From: Thiomargarita sp.
GTDB taxonomy: Bacteria; Pseudomonadota; Gammaproteobacteria; Beggiatoales; Beggiatoaceae
Reading direction: 5' to 3'
Length of the DNA stretch: 64,000 bases
Assembly: GCA_020718845.1 (NCBI GenBank)
Contig: DYRG01000002.1
Location: forward strand, 107,345-171,344
This document shows, piece after piece, positions 34,540 to 42,460 of the stretch. How positions within the stretch are numbered: the stretch's first letter is position 1; each line of letters begins with the position of its first letter. A program made the position numbers and the translations under genes. The notes beneath the pieces are model-generated. The model searched no databases. It was given only the letters and a program-made list of their open reading frames with translations, and was not told the origin of the DNA.

Positions 34540-34827
34540 ATGTCGCTGAGTAGCGCAGAGGTGGATAAAATCGCGCATCTTGCTCGGATCGCCTTGAATC
34601 AGGCTGACGTGCCCAAATATGCCGAGAATCTTTCCAATATTTTGCATCTCGTTGAACAGATGAATCTCATTGATACGTCTAACATTTTGCCGATGGCTCA
34701 CCCGATGGATATGGCGGCGCGGATGCGTCCAGACGCGGTCACTGAAACCGATCAACGTGCGCTCTTCCAAAGCATTGCCCCTCAAGTCGATGTGGGTTTG
34801 TACCTTGTCCCGAAAGTGATCGAATAA
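34540..34827 (+). CDS. gatC: Asp/Glu-tRNA amidotransferase subunit C
   Basis: GatC is the small belt subunit of GatCAB, which amidates Asp-tRNA(Asn) and Glu-tRNA(Gln). The 95 residues show [40 protein letters not shown], then [20 protein letters not shown] and the C-terminal [10 protein letters not shown]. The pattern and length match the family. It precedes gatA by 2 nt. gatB is not in this operon; it is about 16 kb away at 51075. Confidence 0.94.
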   Translation: MSLSSAEVDKIAHLARIALNQADVPKYAENLSNILHLVEQMNLIDTSNILPMAHPMDMAARMRPDAVTETDQRALFQSIAPQVDVGLYLVPKVIE

Positions 34828-34829
34828 CC

Positions 34830-36281
34830 ATGCATAACAAGACCTTAGCTCAATTATCCCACGCCTTACACGCCAAAGAAATTTCTAGTGTTGAATTAAC
34901 TCAACACTTTTTGAATCGTATCTCTCGATTCGATGAGCAATTAAACAGTTTTATCACAGTCACTCCCGAACGCGCCCTCGAACAAGCTCGCGCCGCTGAT
35001 CAACGTTTGCAAAGTGGAACTGCGGGATTTTTAACGGGAATTCCTCTCGCTCAAAAAGATATTTTTTGCACACTTGGGGTAAAAACTTCTTGCGGATCAA
35101 AGATGTTGGATAATTTTATTTCGCCTTACAATGCCACGACCGTCGAAAAATTAGACGCGGCGGGCATGGTGATGCTCGGCAAAACCAACATGGATGAATT
35201 TGCGATGGGTTCGTCGAATGAAACGAGTTTTTACGGCGCGGTGAAAAATCCTTGGGATTTGAAGGCAGTACCTGGCGGATCATCGGGCGGATCGGCAGCG
35301 GCGGTCGCGGCACGTTTAGCCCCAGTTGCAACGGGAACGGATACGGGCGGATCGATTCGCCAACCTGCTGCTTTGTGTGGAATTACGGGGATTAAACCCA
35401 CTTATGGGCGGGTTTCTCGTTACGGCATGATCGCGTTCGCATCGAGCCTCGATCAAGGCGGTCCAATGACCCGCAATGCCGAAGACGCAGCGTATTTGTT
35501 AAAAGAAATGGCGGGATTTGATTTGCGTGATTCAACGTCGGTGGATTCGCCCGTCCCAGATTATGTTGCAAGTTTAAATGATTCTTTAGAAGGTTTGCGG
35601 ATTGGATTGCCAAAGGAATTTTTTAGCAAAGATTTGAATTCAGAAATGGCGCAAACTTTAGAAACCGCGATTAAAGAATTAGAGAAACTCGGTGCAATTG
35701 TTAAAGAAGTTTCTTTGCCCAATAGCCATTTAGCGATCCCAGTTTATTATGTGGTTGCACCAGCGGAATGTTCTTCTAATTTATCGCGTTTTGATGGAGT
35801 AAGATTTGGCTATCGTTGTGAGAATCCCAAAGATTTGTCAGATTTATACAAACGTTCTCGCGGAGAAGGCTTTGGATCAGAAGTAAAACGTCGAATTATG
35901 ATTGGAACTTACGCGCTTTCTGCGGGTTATTATGATGCGTATTATTTGAAAGCTCAACAAATCCGTCGTTTGATTTCTGAAGATTACAAAAAAGCCTTTG
36001 AAGAAGTCGATATTATTGCTGCCCCAACTTCGCCAACGCCCGCGTTTAATTTAGGCGAGAAAACCGACGATCCCGTGACAATGTATCTCTCTGATATTTA
36101 TACGATTGCAGTGAATTTAGCAGGAATCCCAGCCTTATCAATGCCCGCTGGTTTCATTAATCAACGTCCGGTTGGATTGCAATTGATGGGTAATTATTTT
36201 AGTGAAGCAAAATTGCTAAATGTTGCCCATCGTTTTCAAAAAGAAACGGATTGGCATTTACAAACCCCGAACGGATTTTAA
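34830..36281 (+). CDS. gatA: Asp/Glu-tRNA amidotransferase subunit A
   Basis: This amidase subunit hydrolyses glutamine to supply ammonia to GatB. The 483-residue protein carries the Ser-cisSer-Lys triad: the lysine in PLAQKDIF (about 75) and the serines in [15 protein letters not shown] and [30 protein letters not shown] follows, all as in the amidase signature family. [20 protein letters not shown] closes the active site. It is cotranscribed with gatC (2-nt gap) and the yciI gene starts 1 nt after it. Confidence 0.97.
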   Translation: MHNKTLAQLSHALHAKEISSVELTQHFLNRISRFDEQLNSFITVTPERALEQARAADQRLQSGTAGFLTGIPLAQKDIFCTLGVKTSCGSKMLDNFISPYNATTVEKLDAAGMVMLGKTNMDEFAMGSSNETSFYGAVKNPWDLKAVPGGSSGGSAAAVAARLAPVATGTDTGGSIRQPAALCGITGIKPTYGRVSRYGMIAFASSLDQGGPMTRNAEDAAYLLKEMAGFDLRDSTSVDSPVPDYVASLNDSLEGLRIGLPKEFFSKDLNSEMAQTLETAIKELEKLGAIVKEVSLPNSHLAIPVYYVVAPAECSSNLSRFDGVRFGYRCENPKDLSDLYKRSRGEGFGSEVKRRIMIGTYALSAGYYDAYYLKAQQIRRLISEDYKKAFEEVDIIAAPTSPTPAFNLGEKTDDPVTMYLSDIYTIAVNLAGIPALSMPAGFINQRPVGLQLMGNYFSEAKLLNVAHRFQKETDWHLQTPNGF

Positions 36282-36282
36282 G

Positions 36283-36582
36283 ATGTTATATGTGATTATT
36301 GGTGAAGACGTTGAAAATAGTTTAGAGAAACGTCTTGCCGTTCGACCTGAACACTTAGCCCGTTTAACCCAATTACAAAACGAAGGACGTTTAATTTTAG
36401 CAGGACCTTTTCCAAATTTGGATAATGAAGATTTGAGCAATGGAGTTTCTGGAAGTGTCATGATTCTCGAATTTTCCTCATTAGAAGAAGCGCAAGCGTG
36501 GACAAATGCTGATCCTTATTTTGTAACAGGTGTGTTTAAAAATGTCATCGTTAAACCCTTTAAGAAGGTATTTCCCCAATGA
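36283..36582 (+). CDS. yciI: YciI-like protein
   Basis: The 99-residue protein is a YciI-family dimeric ferredoxin-like-fold protein. It reads [18 protein letters not shown], the [20 protein letters not shown] segment with the conserved R-x-x-H-L, GPFPN and [19 protein letters not shown]. The family (His-Asp putative active site) includes dehydrochlorinase relatives, but the function of the E. coli type is unknown. I use the ATG at 36283, 1 nt after the gatA stop; the frame from 36220 lies inside gatA. It overlaps the BolA-type gene by ATGA. Confidence 0.9.
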   Translation: MLYVIIGEDVENSLEKRLAVRPEHLARLTQLQNEGRLILAGPFPNLDNEDLSNGVSGSVMILEFSSLEEAQAWTNADPYFVTGVFKNVIVKPFKKVFPQ

Positions 36583-36842
36583 GTGAACAACGCATTACTT
36601 TAATGAAAGAAAAACTTGCACTTTTGCAACCATTACAACTTGAAATTACTGATGATAGTCACCATCATGCTGGACACGCGGGTGCGGATAATGGTGGGCA
36701 TTTCAGTTTGCTCATAAAAAGTGACCAATTTGTTGGTAAAAACCTCGTTCAACGCCATCGAATGGTGTATGATGCGCTTGGCGATTTAATGCAAACCCAA
36801 ATTCACGCATTAAGTATTCGTGCTTTAACGCCTAATGAATAA
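36579..36842 (+). CDS. BolA-family protein
   Basis: This is a BolA-type iron-sulfur-related protein of 87 residues. The diagnostic part is [20 protein letters not shown], the [18 protein letters not shown] segment and [11 protein letters not shown]. BolA proteins work with monothiol glutaredoxins in Fe-S handling or act as DNA-binding regulators; the His in GGHF and in RHR fit this. The start overlaps the yciI stop as ATGA. YciI next to BolA and a parvulin is a common gammaproteobacterial arrangement. Confidence 0.92.
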   Translation: MSEQRITLMKEKLALLQPLQLEITDDSHHHAGHAGADNGGHFSLLIKSDQFVGKNLVQRHRMVYDALGDLMQTQIHALSIRALTPNE

Positions 36843-36879
36843 CCCCTTTTTCCTTTATTTCAACTTAGAGAAACATACA

Positions 36880-37794
36880 ATGCAACGTAAAACAATTTTA
36901 TCTCAAGCCATCCTTTCTGCTTGCTTAATTTTAGGCACTTCTCAATCATTTGCAGAAGACAAGAACGACATGGTTGCAAAAGTTAATGATCGCACCATTA
37001 CACAAACCGATTTAGCAGATTACGAAAAAATCCGTAGCAAACAAGGTGGCGGCAATGTTCATCCTGATAAACAAACTTTAGTCGATGAAATGGTTGATCG
37101 TGAATTATTATTTCAAGATGCGATTAAAAAAGGCTTAGATAAAACGCCAGACTTTACTAAAGAAATGGATACTTTACGCTTTAATGTTTTAGCAAAAGCA
37201 GCAATGCAAGATTATTTGAAAAACACCCCCGCAACTGACGAACAATTGAAATCACATTACGACAAAGTGATTGCAAAAGTTAATTTCCCAATGGAATACA
37301 AAGCGCGTCATATTTTAGTGGACAAAGAAGAAGATGCGAAAACAATTATTGCTGAATTAGGCAAAGGAAAAGATTTCTCAGAAATCGCAAAAGCCCAATC
37401 AAAAGATACCGCTTCGGCAAAGGAAGGTGGCGATTTAGGTTGGTTTAGAGCAGAGCAAATGGTTAAAGAATTCTCTGAAGCCGCTGCGAAATTAGAAAAA
37501 GGTAAATACACCCTTGAACCCGTGAAAAGTCAATTTGGTTTTCATGTGTTAATTCTCGACGATTCTCGTAAAATGCAACCACCAACCTTTGATTCAGTCA
37601 AAGAAAAAGTCAAAGGTAGTTATCAAAATGAACAAATGATGAATTATGCGGCGGACTTAAAGAAAAACGCCAAAATTGACATTAAATTACCTGCTGAACC
37701 CGTTAAAGAACCAGCTAAAGATGTAGCACCTGTTGAAGCACCTAAACCCGTAGAGCAAAAACCAGATGCCCCTGTAGAACAACCTAAGAAATAA
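36880..37794 (+). CDS. Periplasmic parvulin-type peptidyl-prolyl isomerase
   Basis: The 304-residue protein has a signal peptide (MQRKTILSQAILSACLILG, cleavage after SFA), an N-terminal SurA/PrsA-like helical chaperone part (VAKVNDRTITQTDLADYEKI, MVDRELLFQDAIKKGL), then one rotamase domain: YKARHILVDKEEDAKTII, KDTASAKEGGDLGWF and VKSQFGFHVLILDD (about 130-225). The C-terminus is a Pro/Glu/Lys-rich tail (PVEAPKPVEQKPDAPVEQP). It helps outer-membrane or secreted proteins to fold. I choose the ATG at 36880 because GAGA lies 8 nt upstream and a good signal peptide begins there. Confidence 0.93.
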   Translation: MQRKTILSQAILSACLILGTSQSFAEDKNDMVAKVNDRTITQTDLADYEKIRSKQGGGNVHPDKQTLVDEMVDRELLFQDAIKKGLDKTPDFTKEMDTLRFNVLAKAAMQDYLKNTPATDEQLKSHYDKVIAKVNFPMEYKARHILVDKEEDAKTIIAELGKGKDFSEIAKAQSKDTASAKEGGDLGWFRAEQMVKEFSEAAAKLEKGKYTLEPVKSQFGFHVLILDDSRKMQPPTFDSVKEKVKGSYQNEQMMNYAADLKKNAKIDIKLPAEPVKEPAKDVAPVEAPKPVEQKPDAPVEQPKK

Positions 37795-37823
37795 TTTTTC
37801 TTAGAATTTGAGAAATTCCTTTA

Positions 37824-37858
37824 AACCTGACAGGTTTTAGAAATCTGTCAGGTTTTTT
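37824..37858 (+). terminator. Rho-independent terminator after the parvulin gene
   Basis: AACCTGACAG (37824-37833) pairs perfectly with CTGTCAGGTT (37845-37854) across an 11-nt loop, followed by TTTT. Confidence 0.9.
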
Positions 37859-37896
37859 ATGAAGTTTTTTATGGATAAAAATAGCGAGTAAAAACA

Positions 37897-39021
37897 ATGA
37901 TTTCCACTTTAGAATTAACTTGTGAATTAATTAAACGTCCGTCAATTACACCTAAAGATGAGGGTTGTCAAAAACTCTTAGCCGAACGTTTAGAAAAACT
38001 CGGTTTTAAAATTGAGCATTTGCGGTTTGGTGAGGTTGATAATTTGTGGGCACGACGCGGTGAAGAAAAGCCTTTATTAGTCTTTGCTGGACATACCGAT
38101 GTTGTTCCCGCAGGTTCATTAGAACAATGGCAATTTCCTCCATTTGAACCAACGATTTCAGAGGGCTATTTGTACGGACGCGGTTCGGCAGATATGAAAG
38201 GCGGAATTGCTGCGTCGGTTGTGGCGGTAGAAAATTTTATTGCAAAAAATCCTCATCATTCAGGATCGATCGCGTTTTTAATTACCAGTGATGAAGAAGG
38301 AAAAGCAATCAATGGCACGGTGAAAGTTGTTGAATATTTAAAAGAAAAAGGTGAGCATTTAGATTATTGTTTATTGGGAGAACCGTCGAGCAAAAATCAT
38401 TTGGCTGATGAAATCAAAAATGGTCGACGAGGTTCTTTAACGGGTCGTTTAAAAATCAAAGGAATCCAAGGTCATGTTGCTTATCCACATTTAGCAAAAA
38501 ATCCGATTCATTTGTTTAGCGAAACTATGAAGAAATTCTGTGAGGAAATATGGGATCAAGGCAATGAATTTTTCCCCCCGACCACCTTTCAACTTGTCGA
38601 TATTCATGCGGGAAATGGTGTAACAAATGTGATTCCTGCTGATCTAAAAGTAATGTTTAATTTTCGATATGGAACGGCATCGACGGCGGATTCATTAAAA
38701 GAACGAGTTGAGAAACTATTGAGCAATTTAGATTATGAATTGAATTGGGAATCGGCGGGTTTGCCATTTTTAACTTCTAAAGGAAAATTGATTGAAGCCG
38801 CGAAAGAATCAATTAAAGAAATTTGTGGTTTTGAAACCATTTTATCGACTTCAGGTGGCACTTCAGATGGACGCTTTATTGCTCCCAATGGAACAGAAGT
38901 GTTAGAAATAGGATTATCAAATGCAACCATTCACAAAGTCAACGAATGCGCAAACATTGCAGATTTAGAGAAACTTGCTTTATTATTTGAACGAATTTTA
39001 GAGAAAATTTTAACTAAATAG
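37897..39021 (+). CDS. dapE: Succinyl-diaminopimelate desuccinylase DapE
   Basis: DapE removes succinate from N-succinyl-LL-DAP in lysine and peptidoglycan-precursor synthesis. The 374-residue dizinc M20 peptidase has VFAGHTDVVPAGSLEQW, LYGRGSADMKGGIAA, the catalytic ITSDEEGKAINGT, LGEPSS, KNGRRGSLTG, and the C-terminal STSGGTSDGRFIA and GLSNATIHKVNE. Length matches E. coli DapE. It is separated from the upstream operon by a terminator. The 183-bp gap after it (39022-39204) holds only a six-codon GTG-initiated frame behind AAGGAG at 39065. Confidence 0.96.
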   Translation: MISTLELTCELIKRPSITPKDEGCQKLLAERLEKLGFKIEHLRFGEVDNLWARRGEEKPLLVFAGHTDVVPAGSLEQWQFPPFEPTISEGYLYGRGSADMKGGIAASVVAVENFIAKNPHHSGSIAFLITSDEEGKAINGTVKVVEYLKEKGEHLDYCLLGEPSSKNHLADEIKNGRRGSLTGRLKIKGIQGHVAYPHLAKNPIHLFSETMKKFCEEIWDQGNEFFPPTTFQLVDIHAGNGVTNVIPADLKVMFNFRYGTASTADSLKERVEKLLSNLDYELNWESAGLPFLTSKGKLIEAAKESIKEICGFETILSTSGGTSDGRFIAPNGTEVLEIGLSNATIHKVNECANIADLEKLALLFERILEKILTK

Positions 39022-39204
39022 GGTAATGGTGCATATTATAAGTGATATAACAAAGGAGATTTCTGTGACGTTGCCACTGCAATAGTTTAACTCAAGAAAG
39101 ATTAGCAACTTACATTTTTCCCCTATTTTGAAACACCTTAACCCATCTTTTAATAAAATAAAAGATTTTCTTTTACTGTTTTAATTTCAAACGAGAGAAA
39201 CAAC

Positions 39205-40878
39205 ATGAGCCGTGAAATAAGTGAATTAAAAATAAAGGTCATTAGTCAAGTCAAACCTATTTTGGAAGATTCTAAAATCAATCCCTATCAAAATCAATGG
39301 AATGACGCGATAGAGCTATTTTTTGAATTAATTAAATATCCTGAAAATGAAATTGGTTTTTATAATCAGTTTCTCAATAGTTTAGAAGAAATTTTATTTC
39401 AAGCACCCGATTATAATGAATTAGTGAGTTTTACTAATTATTTAGAGCGTTATTTAGCATTATTGGCTAATCTGTTAAATATGAAATTACAAGAGCAATC
39501 ATCTGTTTTAAGATTATTTAAATTGCTCAAATTGAGAACTGATTTTAGGGTATATTTTAGTCGTGATAATATAGAAAAATATCGTCATCAACCAGAACTA
39601 TTAGAACATTTCTGTCGTGCACATTGTACTAGAAATGAAAATAGTCATGCTAATGAGGATACATTGTTACCTGAATGGGCAAATAACGATGCAGAAATAA
39701 TCCTAAGTCGCAATAGCATTTTAGCAGTAATAATTTATGCGACTTGTGTGCATTATGATGAATTAAAAAAAAAGGTAGAACAACGAAATAATCTACAACA
39801 ACCTAATGTTAAGCCTTATTTAAGTGAAGTGGTGCGTGAATTTGAAGAATGGAAACGCCGATTTGTGATGTTGCAAACGATTGAGAAAGTAAATTTATAT
39901 GCGATTGAAAAAACCGATAAAAAACCACGACATGGTGACATTGATCAAGTATGGAAAACTCTTCAAGAAAAGCAGTTAATGTTGATTGGAGATGCAGGAA
40001 CAGGAAAAACCACTACTTTGCAATATTTAACATTAGAAATGGCAAAGCATTGCTTTGGAGAAACTGCTCCCAAAACCATTCCGATTTATTTAGCATTAGG
40101 TAGTTTAGGATCAGCTTTATCTTTATTGCAAGCGATTAATGAAAAACTGCCTTTTGAACAAATAATAATCGATCAATGGTTAAAAGACGGTAAAATAAGT
40201 TTGTTCTTAGATGGTTTAAATGAAGTGCGTAAAGATTATCGACAACAAGTTTATCAAGATATTCAATTAATTATCCAGCGTTATCCACAATGTCAATTAT
40301 TAGTTTCTGGTCGAGAATCATATCAGTTTAATCTTAAATCAAATAAGGTTGTGTCGATATTTGAAGTTAAACCATTAGATCAAGCTCGAGTAAAAGAGTT
40401 TCTCGAAAAAAATGCTGATCAAAAAATCGTTCGCCAATTAATTCTCGATAAAATTGAACACAATAAGCATTTTGCACGTTTTTTTAGCATTCCATTTATG
40501 CTTTTTATGTTAATTCAAGTTGTTAAAGAGGATCAAAAACTACCTGAAAATATTGCAGATTTAATGGATCGATTTATGTGGTTGCTATATGAACGAGAGC
40601 GATCAAAAGATACCACTTTTCAACCTGAAACATTTCATTCTTTGTTAGTGCATTTAGCATTTCAAATTTTTAGCAAACATGGTGAAAATCCAGCGATACC
40701 TTATGAAGAAATTTTAAATATTTTAAGCCAGAAAAAGGCTGACAATGGTTTTGAGGTAGATTTAGCAGAGATTCTTAAAATTGCAACTCAATTAAGTATT
40801 TTAGTGAAATCAACGCATCGTCAATATAGTTTTTGCCATCAACAATATTTGGATTATTATGCAGAACAAGCTCTCTAA
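39205..40878 (+). CDS. NACHT-domain NTPase with predicted N-terminal HEPN RNase domain
   Basis: The 557-residue protein has three parts. Residues 1-200 are helical with the motif RNENSH (143-148), an R-x4-H HEPN ribonuclease signature set in HCTRNENSHANEDTL. A NACHT NTPase follows: Walker A GDAGTGKTT (262-270), Walker B LFLDGLNEV (333-341), sensor-like LLVSGRESY and a winged-helix part. The end, FCHQQYLDYYAEQAL, is the usual end of the NACHT core. In related proteins the helical repeat region would continue here, but the frame stops at TAA (40876). The next ORF carries that continuation in another frame, with a 20-nt overlap. It resembles bacterial NLR-like (bNACHT) anti-phage proteins. HEPN assignment rests on one motif and helical context. 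Confidence 0.8.
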   Translation: MSREISELKIKVISQVKPILEDSKINPYQNQWNDAIELFFELIKYPENEIGFYNQFLNSLEEILFQAPDYNELVSFTNYLERYLALLANLLNMKLQEQSSVLRLFKLLKLRTDFRVYFSRDNIEKYRHQPELLEHFCRAHCTRNENSHANEDTLLPEWANNDAEIILSRNSILAVIIYATCVHYDELKKKVEQRNNLQQPNVKPYLSEVVREFEEWKRRFVMLQTIEKVNLYAIEKTDKKPRHGDIDQVWKTLQEKQLMLIGDAGTGKTTTLQYLTLEMAKHCFGETAPKTIPIYLALGSLGSALSLLQAINEKLPFEQIIIDQWLKDGKISLFLDGLNEVRKDYRQQVYQDIQLIIQRYPQCQLLVSGRESYQFNLKSNKVVSIFEVKPLDQARVKEFLEKNADQKIVRQLILDKIEHNKHFARFFSIPFMLFMLIQVVKEDQKLPENIADLMDRFMWLLYERERSKDTTFQPETFHSLLVHLAFQIFSKHGENPAIPYEEILNILSQKKADNGFEVDLAEILKIATQLSILVKSTHRQYSFCHQQYLDYYAEQAL

Positions 40879-42406
40879 TCACGCACCATTGGGGTCTGGA
40901 ATAACGATTGAGAATTTGCTTAATCCTCAATATGAAGGATTGATTATAATAAAAGTCAATCGAATAAAAATAAATAACGATAAAGATCAGGCTTTACTTT
41001 GGATTGCTGAATATAATATTTTATTAGCGGTAAAATGCTTATTGGCAGATTTCTCAGATTATACAGATAATTTGCGCGTTTTATTGAAAGAAAATGCTCG
41101 TCTTCAAGCGCGTAAAGCAACTCAATCACTTGAATTAAAAAATGCGTTTCTTGCTTTAAATGAATTAGAGGATCATGAAGGAATTTGCTATGCTTTTCAA
41201 ACGATTGGCGATCCAAAACCAGTTCATAAAATAGTTTTACAACATTTGATTTGTACGCCGAATTTAAAAATAGCTTGTGAATGGTTGCAATATTTGTTTT
41301 CAGTGGTCAAAACGGTGATTGAGCAACGTCAAAGCGTTAAATTTGAGGAATTACCCAGTCATCAATTGTGGTTGTGGGGATTGGAAAGTTTTGATGATAG
41401 TTATAATGAATTACTCAATGAAGAACGAGAATTTTTCTTTGAAATTTATGATTTTTTTGCACAACAATCTTCATACTCAACGACTTTAAATATTCTTCAC
41501 GAAAAATTTCCCGAACATGAAACAACGTTTGAGGAAATTTTATTGCATTATAATGATAAAACTTGGTTAAGAGCGGTTTATGATCGAGTTATACAACATC
41601 AGCCAGAACATTTAGAAAAATATTATGCAAAAGCGCAAGCCTATAATATTTTAGATCAAATATCCTATTCAACGTTGATTAATAAAGCAAAAACCTTTGA
41701 GCAAGCCTTTGGCATTTTTGAAGAAATGAAATCTAAAGGTTTAACACCCAATGAAATATCCTATTCAACGTTGATTAATAAAGCAAAAACCTTTGAGCAA
41801 GCCTTTGGCATTTTTGAAGAAATGAAATCTAAAGGTTTAACACCCAATGAAATATCCTATTCAACGTTGATTAATAAAGCAAAAACCTTTGAGCAAGCCT
41901 TTGGCATTTTTGAAGAAATGAAATCTAAAGGTTTAACACCCAATGAAATATCCTATTCAACGTTGATTAATAAAGCAAAAACCTTTGAGCAAGCCTTTGG
42001 CATTTTTGAAGAAATGAAATCTAAAGGTTTAACACCCAATGAAATATCCTATTCAACGTTGATTAATAAAGCAAAAACCTTTGAGCAAGCCTTTGGCATT
42101 TTTGAAGAAATGAAATCTAAAGGTTTAATCCCAAATGTGATTACTTTTAATACGTTGCTTAAAAAGGCGAAAGAAACGGGAATACCCCTGCGCGTGATTT
42201 TAGATATTTTAGAGGAAATGCTGGAGAGAAAAATAATGCCACAAGTTGAGTCTTCCAAACCTTATACTTTGCGTGAAATTAGTGCAAAGTTAAAGAAAAG
42301 CCGCCAACCTTTTAAAGCATGGGCAATGCACCAAGAAACTAAACTTGCACAGTTACCTCCTCATATTCGCAACGCTTGGCAAATGTTGTTCGATGCGTTT
42401 AATTGA
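40859..42406 (+). CDS. PPR-like tandem-repeat protein, C-terminal part of the NACHT receptor
   Basis: The 515-residue frame begins inside the NACHT ORF. Residues 1-265 are helical and contain QALLWIAEYNILLAVKCLL, a stretch often seen just behind NACHT domains. Residues 268-427 are five copies of a 32-residue unit ISYSTLINKAKTFEQAFGIF plus EEMKSKGLTPNE. A sixth, longer unit (VITFNTLLKKAKETGIP...MLERKIMP) follows, then a helical C-terminus. The unit matches pentatricopeptide (PPR) repeats but is about 3 residues shorter than the classical 35. PPRs bind RNA in plants and are rare in bacteria. No ribosome-binding site is clear before 40859, so this is more likely the second half of one gene (frameshift at 40808-40878) than an independent gene. 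Confidence 0.78.
   Translation: MQNKLSNHAPLGSGITIENLLNPQYEGLIIIKVNRIKINNDKDQALLWIAEYNILLAVKCLLADFSDYTDNLRVLLKENARLQARKATQSLELKNAFLALNELEDHEGICYAFQTIGDPKPVHKIVLQHLICTPNLKIACEWLQYLFSVVKTVIEQRQSVKFEELPSHQLWLWGLESFDDSYNELLNEEREFFFEIYDFFAQQSSYSTTLNILHEKFPEHETTFEEILLHYNDKTWLRAVYDRVIQHQPEHLEKYYAKAQAYNILDQISYSTLINKAKTFEQAFGIFEEMKSKGLTPNEISYSTLINKAKTFEQAFGIFEEMKSKGLTPNEISYSTLINKAKTFEQAFGIFEEMKSKGLTPNEISYSTLINKAKTFEQAFGIFEEMKSKGLTPNEISYSTLINKAKTFEQAFGIFEEMKSKGLIPNVITFNTLLKKAKETGIPLRVILDILEEMLERKIMPQVESSKPYTLREISAKLKKSRQPFKAWAMHQETKLAQLPPHIRNAWQMLFDAFN
41660..42139 (+). repeat. Five tandem 96-bp repeats encoding PPR-like units
   Basis: Copies begin at 41660, 41756, 41852, 41948 and 42044. The first four are identical in every base as I read them. 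The fifth is identical until the last dozen bases, where it turns into the sequence of the sixth, diverged unit. Since 96 is a multiple of three, gain or loss of a copy keeps the frame. Such identity points to recent expansion or ongoing homogenisation. Confidence 0.95.
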
Positions 42407-42460
42407 TTTAAAAAATCTTTTATTTTCAAATTCTTATAAAAAAACGGGACATCTCTTGAA

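Noticed and set aside
39065..39085. Six-codon GTG frame behind AAGGAG upstream of the NACHT gene
   Set aside because: It could be a leader peptide or debris of a lost gene, but it is too short to support and no attenuator structure follows.
41660..42139. Regular repeats as a CRISPR array
   Set aside because: The units are contiguous 96-bp copies with no spacers and lie in frame inside a coding region.
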